Assembly (NCBI GenBank): GCA_035651595.1
Contig: DASRFJ010000069.1
Span: 1 to 41,510 of the forward strand
DNA: 41,510 nucleotides
From: JAFARZ01 sp035651595
Lineage (GTDB): Bacteria; Actinomycetota; Actinomycetes; Streptosporangiales; Streptosporangiaceae
Direction of reading: 5' to 3'
Part shown: piece by piece, positions 30,593-37,207 of the stretch
How positions within the stretch are numbered: the stretch's first letter is position 1
How the letters are laid out: each line of letters starts with the position of its first letter
Position numbers and translations under genes: made by a program
The notes under the pieces: generated by a model
What the model saw: only the letters and a program-made list of their open reading frames with translations
Told to the model about the DNA's origin: nothing
The model's database searches: none

Positions 30593-32330
30593 CAAGGAAC
30601 CGTGATCGCGGCCGCGCAGCGGCTCTTGGGTCGCCGGCCACCCGGGCCGGTGACCAGGACAGGTACAGATGCTCGCGCGCTCGGGTCACGGCCACATACA
30701 GTAGCCGCCGCTCCTCGGCGATCGCATCCGGCGTCTTCGCGTGGACGATCGGCAGCATGCCCTCGACCAGCCCGGGCAGCAGGACCGCATCCCACTCCAG
30801 GCCCTTCGCCGCGTGCATCGACGCCAGCGTCACGCCGTCGACGACGGGCGCGTGGCCGAGTTCCGCGCGCTGCGTCAGCTCCGCCGCGAAATCGCCCAGC
30901 GTGGCCTGCGGGTGTTTGCCGTGCATGTCGTCGGCGAGCTGGGCGATCGCCGTCAGCGACTCCCAGCGCTCCCGGCCGGCCGGCCCGCCGGCCGGCCCGC
31001 CGGCCGACCCGCCGGCCGGTCCGCTGGCCGGTCCGCTGGGCGCCGTGGCCGGCGGGGGTCCGTCGGCGAAGCCCATTCCCGTCAGTACGTGCCGCACCGC
31101 CGCCGGCAACGGCTCGGACAACCCCGTCGCGGACTCGCCGCGCGCGGCCCCGCGGATGAGCACCAGCGCCTGCTTCACCACGGGCCGCTCGTAGAACCGT
31201 TCCGATCCCCGCACCACGTACGGAACGCCGGCCGAAGCCAGCGCCAGCTCGAACCGTTCGGTCTGCGCGTTTATCCGGACCAGCACGGCGATCTCCCTGG
31301 CCGGCGTGCCGCCCGCGATCAGCGCGCGGATCTGCACCGCCACGCCCTCGGCCTCGTCCGCGTCGTCGCGGAACTCGGTGAGCAACGGCGACGGCCCGGG
31401 CGGCCGCTGCGCGACCAGCGGCGTAGCGGCCTTGATCAGCTGGTTGGCCACGGCCACTACCTGCGGCGTCGACCGGTAGTCGCGCACCAGCCGCACCACT
31501 CGCGCGGCGGGGAACTCGGTGCTGAACCCGGTCAGGAACGACGCCGTCGCCCCGGTGAAGGAGTAGATCGTCTGCTGCGGGTCACCCACCACGCACAGGT
31601 CGTCCCGCTCCCCGAGCCAGGCGTCCAGCAGCAGCTTCTGCAGCGGGTTCACGTCCTGGAACTCGTCGACGACGAAGTACCGGAACGCGTCCCGTACCTG
31701 GTCCGCGGCCCACCGGTGCTCGTAGATAATCGCCGCGGTGAGCTCGAGCACCGACTCGAAGTCGATCAGGTGGCGCTCCCGGCGCAGTTGCTCGTAGGTC
31801 GCGTACACCGCGGCCAGTTCGTTTGCCGATGTGGCCGGCAGCCGTCCCGCGGCGACCGCGGCGGCGACGTAGCCGTCGGGCCGCACCTGCAAGGTCTTCG
31901 CCCACTCGATCTCGGACGCCACGTCGGAGACCGCGTCCACCCGCACCCGGACGAGCTTCGCCGCCTCGCGCACCAGGGCGGCCTTGGCGTCGACGAGCCG
32001 CGGCGGCCGCCCGCCGACGACCCGCGGCCAGAAGTAGTTGAGCTGGCGCAGCGCGGCGGCGTGGAACGTGGCGGCCCGCACCCGGCCGACGCCGTCCCCC
32101 AGCTGCCGCAGCCGGCCGCGCAGCTCGCCGGCCGCCCGCACGGTGAACGTCAGCGCGAGCACGTGCGCCGGATCCATCACTCCGGTCGTCGCCGCGTACG
32201 CGATGCGGTGGGTGATCGCCCGGGTCTTGCCCGTGCCCGCGCCGGCCAGCACGCACACCGGCCCGCGAGCGGCGAGAGCCACCTCACGCTGCTCCGGGTC
32301 CAGGCCGTCGAGCACGTCCGTCGCGGTCAC
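30561..32330 (-). CDS. UvrD2-like superfamily 1 DNA helicase
   Basis: This 589-residue 3'-5' SF1A helicase has motif I AGAGTGKT (about 29-36), motif Ia LALTFTVRAAGE, TFHAAALRQLNYFWP (about 88-102), motif II VVDEFQDV (about 220-227), motif III GDPQQTIYSFTGA (about 247-259), motif IV RLVRDYRST, motif V SMHAAKGLEWDAV (about 520-532) and motif VI YVAVTRAREHL. It ends at SRFLDDIRLGGRRG, so it lacks the C-terminal HRDC domain of typical UvrD2. A Gly-Pro-Ala repeat (DNA 30974-31036, CCGGCC units) lies near residue 435. GTG 32330 is preceded by AGGA. Confidence 0.87.
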   Translation of the reverse strand: MTATDVLDGLDPEQREVALAARGPVCVLAGAGTGKTRAITHRIAYAATTGVMDPAHVLALTFTVRAAGELRGRLRQLGDGVGRVRAATFHAAALRQLNYFWPRVVGGRPPRLVDAKAALVREAAKLVRVRVDAVSDVASEIEWAKTLQVRPDGYVAAAVAAGRLPATSANELAAVYATYEQLRRERHLIDFESVLELTAAIIYEHRWAADQVRDAFRYFVVDEFQDVNPLQKLLLDAWLGERDDLCVVGDPQQTIYSFTGATASFLTGFSTEFPAARVVRLVRDYRSTPQVVAVANQLIKAATPLVAQRPPGPSPLLTEFRDDADEAEGVAVQIRALIAGGTPAREIAVLVRINAQTERFELALASAGVPYVVRGSERFYERPVVKQALVLIRGAARGESATGLSEPLPAAVRHVLTGMGFADGPPPATAPSGPASGPAGGSAGGPAGGPAGRERWESLTAIAQLADDMHGKHPQATLGDFAAELTQRAELGHAPVVDGVTLASMHAAKGLEWDAVLLPGLVEGMLPIVHAKTPDAIAEERRLLYVAVTRAREHLYLSWSPARVAGDPRAAARPRSRFLDDIRLGGRRG

Positions 32331-32352
32331 CCCGCCATCCTGCCGCACGCGG

Positions 32353-32378
32353 GGAAGTCAGCGGGCGCCGCCGGTGTT
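32353..32378 (+). promoter_or_regulatory. SigR-type promoter before mycoredoxin
   Basis: GGAAG (32353-32357), an 18-nt spacer and GTT (32376-32378) match the SigR consensus GGAAT-N18-GTT at all but one base. The predicted transcript begins near 32385, 30 nt before the mycoredoxin start. Thiol-disulfide genes are typical SigR targets, which supports the motif. Confidence 0.5.
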
Positions 32379-32415
32379 GTACGGTCCGGCGATTGTCACG
32401 ACAGGAGGCTTGCAA

Positions 32416-32667
32416 GTGCCGGAATTGACGATGTACACCACAGTGTGGTGCGGCTTCTGCCGGAACCTCAAGAGCCAGCTGGCCCGGGCCAGGATCGAGA
32501 TGGCCGAGGTGGACATCGAGAAGGACGAGGCGGCGGCCGAATACGTGATGTCGGTGAACGGCGGCAACCGGACGGTGCCCACCGTCCTGTTCCCGGACGG
32601 CAGCGTCATGGTGAACCCGTCGGCGTCACAGGTGCAGCAGCGGCTGGCTACGCTCAGCCATCGGTGA
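32416..32667 (+). CDS. mrx1: Mycoredoxin (glutaredoxin-like)
   Basis: This 83-residue thioredoxin-fold protein has the active site WCGFC (about 11-15) and the cis-Pro loop TVPTVLFPDGS (about 54-64). Mycoredoxins reduce protein-mycothiol mixed disulfides using mycothiol, mycothione reductase and NADPH. Mrx1 proteins usually have CGYC; here Tyr is Phe. The GTG start has AGGAGG 8 nt upstream. It is divergent from the helicase gene. Confidence 0.88.
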   Translation: MPELTMYTTVWCGFCRNLKSQLARARIEMAEVDIEKDEAAAEYVMSVNGGNRTVPTVLFPDGSVMVNPSASQVQQRLATLSHR

Positions 32668-32755
32668 AAAAGCGTGCCTTTGCACGTGTTTCCGCAGTTC
32701 TTAAAGGCAGCATAATCCTAACGAACTGTGGTGCTAGTCCTGGGGTGGGTGAGAG

Positions 32756-33271
32756 ATGAGCGGGGAGACGACTACGGAGGGTAATTCCTCCGAGGAAGTA
32801 GTGGTCCGCCGGTCGGATACGGGCTGGCAGGTAGCGGGCGAGGAAACCGCCGACCTGACGAGCGCGATGGTGCTCGCTGACTTGCTCGCGGCGGATGTTC
32901 CAGGGGGGTCCGGGGGGAGGGCATCCCCCCGGACGGGGGGTCACCGGGGGGTCGTCCCCCGGGGGCAAGCAGAGGACGAGGCGGCTCGGCTGGCGGTGAC
33001 CGTGGCGCAGCTGGAGCACGCGCTGACCGCGCGGGTGCGGGTCGAGCAGGCCATTGGCGTACTCGCCGAACGGCACAGGATTCGGCCGCGGCAGGCCTTT
33101 GACCTGCTCCGGCGCGTTGCCAGGGCCGGCGGCCGCAAGGTCGTGGAGGTGTCGGAAAACGTCGTGGACAGCGCGTCCAACCCGCTGCTGCCGCTGCCCG
33201 AGGAGCTCGCCCGTAAGGCGCCCGCGCCGCGCAAGCGCGGCCGCTCACCGCGCCACGCCCGTTCCGCATAG
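32756..33271 (+). CDS. ANTAR-domain protein
   Basis: This 171-residue protein has an ANTAR RNA-binding domain at about residues 83-140 (QLEHALTARVRVEQAIGVLAERHRI... and the segment VEVSENVV, quoted by position). ANTAR proteins bind dual-hexaloop RNA to prevent termination. Here the N-terminal 45 residues form a short beta-strand part (TGWQVAGEETADLTSA), not a GAF or receiver domain. Residues about 49-71 are encoded by a G-rich palindrome that interrupts the link to ANTAR. A basic tail (KRGRSPRHARSA) follows. No ANTAR target hairpin was located in the window. Confidence 0.82.
   Translation: MSGETTTEGNSSEEVVVRRSDTGWQVAGEETADLTSAMVLADLLAADVPGGSGGRASPRTGGHRGVVPRGQAEDEAARLAVTVAQLEHALTARVRVEQAIGVLAERHRIRPRQAFDLLRRVARAGGRKVVEVSENVVDSASNPLLPLPEELARKAPAPRKRGRSPRHARSA
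32901..32966. repeat. G/C-run palindrome inside the ANTAR gene
   Basis: TCCGGGGGGA (32909-32918) and TCCCCCCGGA (32924-32933) form a 10-bp stem with a 5-nt loop. More G-runs and a CCCCCGGGGG end (32956-32965) follow. The block is 66 bp, a multiple of three, and encodes a Gly/Arg/Pro stretch foreign to ANTAR proteins. It resembles the G/C-run block at 21655-21716. Confidence 0.6.
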
Positions 33272-33378
33272 CTCTCGCGGCGCCGGCGGGGCGTCCCGCT
33301 GTATCTCCGAAGAATTGTCGGTACCTCGCGCTAGAGTGCCGCACAGGTAGTCAGCGGGGCGAGCGCGAGGAGGCCGAG

Positions 33379-34617
33379 GTGGCGGATCTTGACGTGGTCG
33401 AGATCTGTGCGGGCGCGGGCGGCCAGGCCCTCGGGCTCGAGCACGCCGGCTTCGAGCACGCACTCGCCGTCGAAATCGACCCGCAGGCGTGCGCGACGCT
33501 GCGCGCCAACCGGCCGGGATGGAAGATCGCCGAGGGCGACGTGGCCGACCCTGGGCTGTGGCGCCCGTCGGACTACCGCGGCGTGACCTTGCTGGCCGGC
33601 GGCGTGCCGTGCCCGCCGTTCACCGTGGCCGGCCGCCAGCTGGGCGCGACCGACGAACGCGACTTGTACGCCTGGGCCGTCGAGCTGTGCGGCGTCATGC
33701 GGCCGCGTGCGCTGCTGCTGGAGAACGTCCGCGGGCTCAGCACGGACCGGTTCAGCGCGTACCGGCAGCACGTGCTCGACCGGCTGCGCGAGCTTGGCTA
33801 CGTGCCTGGGTGGCGGCTGCTGCACGCGGCGGACTTCGGCGTCCCGCAGTTGCGCCCGCGGACGGTGCTCGTGGCACTGCGCGCGGAAGACGCGCCGTGG
33901 TTCCGCTGGCCCTCCGGCGGGGAGGCCGTCACACCGACGGTGGGTCAGGCGCTTGGCGACCTGATCGCCGCGCGCGGCTGGCGTGGCGCGGCGGCGTGGG
34001 CGGCGCGCGCGGACAAGATAGCGCCGACGATCGTCGGCGGGTCGAAGAAGCACGGCGGCGCCGACCTGGGTCCGACCAGGGCCAAGCGCGCCTGGGCCGC
34101 GCTCGGTGTGGACGGCCTCGGCATCGCGGACCAAGCGCCGGACGCGACCGCGCCGCGCACCCATATCCCGCGGCTGACCTGCGAGATGGTGGCCCGTTTG
34201 CAAGGCTGGCGGGATGAGTGGCAGTGGCGGTTCACCGGCCTGAAAACCGCTCGCTACCGGCAGATCGGCAACGCGTTCCCGCCCCCAGTGGCCGCGGCGG
34301 TCGGTGCCGCGATCCGCGACGCGCTCGCGCACCGCGGCGCTCCCGAGCAGGCACCGGAGATGCCCGACGATCCGGTGTTCCGCGTGCTGCGGTCTCGCAC
34401 CGCGTTCCTGTCCGTCGGGCAGATCGCGGAGCAGGCGTGCCTGACGCCGGGTGAGGTGACCCGGCAGCTACGGCACCTGAGCCAGGACTTCGATTTGGAG
34501 GCGGCCGAGATGCACGACGGGACCGCCTACCGGCTCGGCGGCTTCAAGGCCTTCCTCGGCCAGCGCGACCACGTGCGCCACGAGCGCTTCGCCGCCGCGC
34601 GATCGACGATCAGCTAG
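33379..34617 (+). CDS. C5-cytosine DNA methyltransferase with C-terminal winged helix
   Basis: This 412-residue C5 methyltransferase has motif I EICAGAGGQALGLEHAGF (about 7-24), motif II EID, catalytic motif IV GGVPCPPFTVAGRQLG (about 74-89, Cys nucleophile), motif VI LLLENVRG (about 111-118), motif VIII region RPRTVLVAL, and IX/X RQIGNAFPPPVAAAVG (about 294-309). After the catalytic domain a roughly 75-residue winged-helix-like part appears (VFRVLRSRTAFLSVGQIAEQ...LTPGEVTRQLRHL). No restriction enzyme gene is adjacent, so it looks solitary. GTG with AGGAGG 6 nt upstream supports the start. Confidence 0.9.
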   Translation: MADLDVVEICAGAGGQALGLEHAGFEHALAVEIDPQACATLRANRPGWKIAEGDVADPGLWRPSDYRGVTLLAGGVPCPPFTVAGRQLGATDERDLYAWAVELCGVMRPRALLLENVRGLSTDRFSAYRQHVLDRLRELGYVPGWRLLHAADFGVPQLRPRTVLVALRAEDAPWFRWPSGGEAVTPTVGQALGDLIAARGWRGAAAWAARADKIAPTIVGGSKKHGGADLGPTRAKRAWAALGVDGLGIADQAPDATAPRTHIPRLTCEMVARLQGWRDEWQWRFTGLKTARYRQIGNAFPPPVAAAVGAAIRDALAHRGAPEQAPEMPDDPVFRVLRSRTAFLSVGQIAEQACLTPGEVTRQLRHLSQDFDLEAAEMHDGTAYRLGGFKAFLGQRDHVRHERFAAARSTIS

Positions 34618-34646
34618 CCGGTTGGCCAGCTAGCCCGCTTAGTCGG

Positions 34647-34901
34647 CTAGCCCGCGCCGAACGTAGCCGCGAGACGCGCCGACATCCGCAGCCGCCGATG
34701 CGTCCGATGCGTCCGCCGCGGCCCAGGCGTCTGACGCGGCCGCGCCTCAGCGAACGCCGCGACCATCGTGGCAGCGGCGGGCTCGCGCATGCGCGTGGCG
34801 GGAGCGTCGGCGACGGTCCGGTGAGCAGGTGCTTCGTCCGATCCGGCCGGGACGGCCGGAGCCGCGACGGGCCAGTTACCTCGCATGAAGTTGTCCCACA
34901 T
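34647..34901 (-). CDS. Small unknown protein
   Basis: An 84-residue protein of no recognised family. ATG 34901 has GGAGG 9 nt upstream. The N-terminus MWDNFMRGNWPV is aromatic, the middle Ala/Pro-rich (VAAPAVPAGSDEAPAHRTVAD), and the C-terminus Arg-rich. It is convergent with the methyltransferase, 29 bp from its stop. Upstream, on the minus strand, TTGTCT and a CAGTAT hexamer could be a promoter, with spacing slightly long. A longer overlapping frame (34610-34999) is Arg/Cys-rich and not favoured. Confidence 0.45.
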   Translation of the reverse strand: MWDNFMRGNWPVAAPAVPAGSDEAPAHRTVADAPATRMREPAAATMVAAFAEARPRQTPGPRRTHRTHRRLRMSARLAATFGAG

Positions 34902-35139
34902 CCGAGCCCACCTCCGCAATCACATACTGTGACGCAATACCTACAACCAGACAAACTATGAGTACCACGCCGCTTCACCCATTGGGAAGACCCCAACACG
35001 CACAGTCACATTCGCGGTCTCATTTCCCCGCAAAAGCCACTAAACGCGCTCACTCCCACCGCCGCAGCCCACTCCCACCCGCATCCGGGCCACCCCCACC
35101 GCCGCCAGCCGCACACCCGCCCGCATCGCCTCCCCGCGC
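34902..35139. other. Intergenic region before the repeat
   Basis: This stretch is unusually A/C-rich and lower in GC than its surroundings, with a Pro/His-rich spurious frame. It probably holds the promoter of the 84-residue gene on the minus strand. No gene, tRNA or attachment site was recognised. Confidence 0.4.
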
Positions 35140-35390
35140 ACCACGCAAGTTGCGCTTCCGGCGTGCCGGGGTCGGCTGCTGTGCTGGCTGCCCGCAATGC
35201 CCCAGTTTGTTCCGGTATGGCCAAGCCGTTCAGCGGCGTCTGCGGACTCGGCGCAGCGCTGAGAAATCATTGCGGACACTTACCCCCCCGGATCGGGGGG
35301 GTAAGTGTCCGCAATGATCTGGCCCCTCGCTCTCGCGCCCCGGACCTCCCGGTATATCCAGGTTCGAGCCAGTCCGCAGCGCCGAGAGCC
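35140..35390. repeat. Dispersed intergenic repeat with perfect palindrome (copy 2)
   Basis: It is homologous to 15715-15980 on both sides of the palindrome. The palindrome at 35269-35315 has 22-bp perfect arms around a GAT loop, extendable to 25 bp per arm with the flanking ATC/GAT (35266-35318). The loop sequence GAT is exactly where the 305-bp element is inserted in copy 3. It ends at the stop of the NlpC/P60 gene. Confidence 0.78.
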
Positions 35391-35391
35391 T

Positions 35392-36576
35392 TCACCCAAC
35401 GGAACTGGCCGCGTTCACGCCGGTCACGGCGGACTGCGGGACCGACGGATCGGCCCACGGGCGCGTGAAACCGACCGGATCCCGGTCCGTGTAGCTGGCG
35501 ATACGAATCGGCGTCCCGGTCGCGAACGCCTCGATCATCTTGCCGTCGCCGATCACCAGCCCGACGTGTCCAGGCGACGCCACGGTGCCGTCGGACCCCG
35601 CGAAGAACACCAGGTCACCGGGCTGCGCCTGGGCCTCCGGCACACGCGGACCAAAATTGAACTGGGTCTCGGAGACCCGCGGAATGTCAACCCCGGCGGC
35701 ACGGTAGGCCATCATGACCAGACCCGAGCAGTCGAACGCGTCGGGTCCGGTGCCGCCCCACAGGTACGGCTTGCCGAGCTGCTGCTCCGCGAACGCGATC
35801 GCGGTCGACACCGCCTGGTTCGGCGCGTTCACCGCGGGCATCGCGCCGGTAGCCCCGGTGCACGCCGCGGCGGGCAGCTGGGCGGTCACCGTGGTGAAGT
35901 TGCCGCCCGCGTAGACCCCAGCCCAGTAGAGCACGCTCTGCACATACGACTGCAGATGGTTGTACGCGAAGATGGCTGCCGAAGGATTGGCCTGCACCCC
36001 GGCGGCAACCAGGTACTTGGCCGCCCCGGCGATCGCGTCCGCTGGGTCGTACACGCTCGCGACCCCCGCGCCGTCCTCGTCGGTCGCCACGCCGTTGACC
36101 TTCTCGCTTGCCGGGTGCACCGGCGCGCCGCCCCAGGCGTTGCCGGCCTTCCCGCCGATGCCGATCTGCATCGGTCCGGCCGCGCCAAAGGCGTTCGCCC
36201 CGCTGCGCACACCAGGCAGCGTGGTCCGCCCGTTGTTGCTTTCCACGGTGCCGATGCCGGCAAGCAGCGTCCACGGCACGCCGTACTGCTGCCCGACGAC
36301 CCGGTACCAGTGCAGGTAGTCGGCGGGGATGGTGTTCTTCGCGTTCGCATCGGGCGCGACCTGGCCGGTGATCCCGGTCTTCTGGCCAGAGCATCCCGCG
36401 CCTTGCGTGAAGAACATGTTGGCGCCGATCAGGATCGGCACGGTCAGCAGACCCAGCAGCAGCACGCCGGTCAGTCCGGCGACCGCGAACAGCACGACCC
36501 GGGGTGCTCTGCTCTGCCCGGTAGCGGTGCTTTCCGACCTCCGCTCCAGGAGCCTGGTACGGGTACCGGTGTTCAC
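35392..36576 (-). CDS. Membrane-anchored lytic transglycosylase / NlpC-P60 hydrolase
   Basis: This 394-residue protein has a membrane anchor at about 25-52. A lysozyme-like transglycosylase domain (about 85-220) has the catalytic Glu in GIGTVESNNG and GPMQI downstream. An NlpC/P60 peptidase domain (about 255-375) has Cys in DCSGLVMMAY and His in GHVGLVIGDGKM. Two-domain hydrolases of this type open peptidoglycan for type IV secretion in Gram-positives, the VirB1 role. GTG 36576 overlaps the upstream stop (GTGA), so it is translated with the VirB8-like protein. Confidence 0.88.
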   Translation of the reverse strand: MNTGTRTRLLERRSESTATGQSRAPRVVLFAVAGLTGVLLLGLLTVPILIGANMFFTQGAGCSGQKTGITGQVAPDANAKNTIPADYLHWYRVVGQQYGVPWTLLAGIGTVESNNGRTTLPGVRSGANAFGAAGPMQIGIGGKAGNAWGGAPVHPASEKVNGVATDEDGAGVASVYDPADAIAGAAKYLVAAGVQANPSAAIFAYNHLQSYVQSVLYWAGVYAGGNFTTVTAQLPAAACTGATGAMPAVNAPNQAVSTAIAFAEQQLGKPYLWGGTGPDAFDCSGLVMMAYRAAGVDIPRVSETQFNFGPRVPEAQAQPGDLVFFAGSDGTVASPGHVGLVIGDGKMIEAFATGTPIRIASYTDRDPVGFTRPWADPSVPQSAVTGVNAASSVG

Positions 36577-37196
36577 GTGTTGCCCAGGGAGGCCAGCTCA
36601 ATGTCGCTGACCTGCCAGCTCGCGCCGTTGCCGGTGAGCGTCACCGCATACTTCTGGCTGCCGTTGCTGGTGCCCTGCGAGGTGGTCATCCGCTGCGCGA
36701 TGTTCACGATGAACACCAGGCTCGACTGCCCGAACCCCCGCAGCGACTCGATCGTCGCGGTTGCCGTCGCCACCTGCTGCTGGCTCGTCCGGAGCTGCGC
36801 CACCCCGGGCGTGGTGTACGCGTTCTGCAGGGTGGCGGCGAGCTGGCCGGTGATCAGCCCGTTCATCTTCGCGAGGTAGGTCGTCGCGCTCTCGGTGTAG
36901 GTGAACGTGTCGTAGTCGCCGCTGAACCGCGTCGCCACCGCGGCCGCGTCCGCCAGGTCTTGCTGCGTGAACGGCAGCCAGTCGTAGATGTTCACCGCGC
37001 CGGCCGGCACGTTGGTGGCGACCGGGGCAGCCGTGCTCGGCGCCGCCGCCGCGGGCGTGGCCGGCGCGTGCGTCGCCGCGGCGGCCGGACTGGCGTGCGA
37101 TCGCAGCCCGGGCAGCACGAGGAAATACCCGAACACCGCGAGCGCGGCCACGATCGCTACGAAGAGGAGTCTCTGCCTGGCTTGGCTCAGTTCCAT
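36573..37196 (-). CDS. VirB8/TcpC-like membrane protein
   Basis: This 207-residue protein has one membrane helix (about 10-32), an Ala/Pro/Thr linker (about 38-65) and an extracytoplasmic domain containing FTYTESATTYLAKMNGLITGQL and FIVNIAQRMTT...KYAVTLTGNGASWQVSDIEL, typical of the NTF2-like fold of VirB8/TcpC. It is placed between the VirB6-like and hydrolase genes. The assignment rests on topology and context more than on sequence. Confidence 0.7.
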   Translation of the reverse strand: MELSQARQRLLFVAIVAALAVFGYFLVLPGLRSHASPAAAATHAPATPAAAAPSTAAPVATNVPAGAVNIYDWLPFTQQDLADAAAVATRFSGDYDTFTYTESATTYLAKMNGLITGQLAATLQNAYTTPGVAQLRTSQQQVATATATIESLRGFGQSSLVFIVNIAQRMTTSQGTSNGSQKYAVTLTGNGASWQVSDIELASLGNT

Positions 37197-37207
37197 GGTG
37201 ACCGCCG

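Noticed and set aside
30974..31036. CCGGCC-rich tract in the helicase as a regulatory palindrome
   Set aside because: It fits in-frame Gly-Pro-Ala codon repeats in a variable loop of the helicase.
33300..33378. Promoter TTGTCG...TAGAGT before the cytosine methyltransferase
   Set aside because: The spacer is only 11 bp, too short for a sigma-70 type promoter.
34610..34999. 129-codon Cys/Arg-rich minus-strand frame
   Set aside because: It overlaps the 84-codon ORF in another frame, overlaps the methyltransferase stop and lacks a Shine-Dalgarno.
34958..35317. Short peptide end LRTLTPPDRGGKCPQ recurring at 15.85 and 35.3 kb
   Set aside because: It is the translation of the REP palindrome in one frame; the upstream parts of the frames differ, so the DNA repeat explains it.
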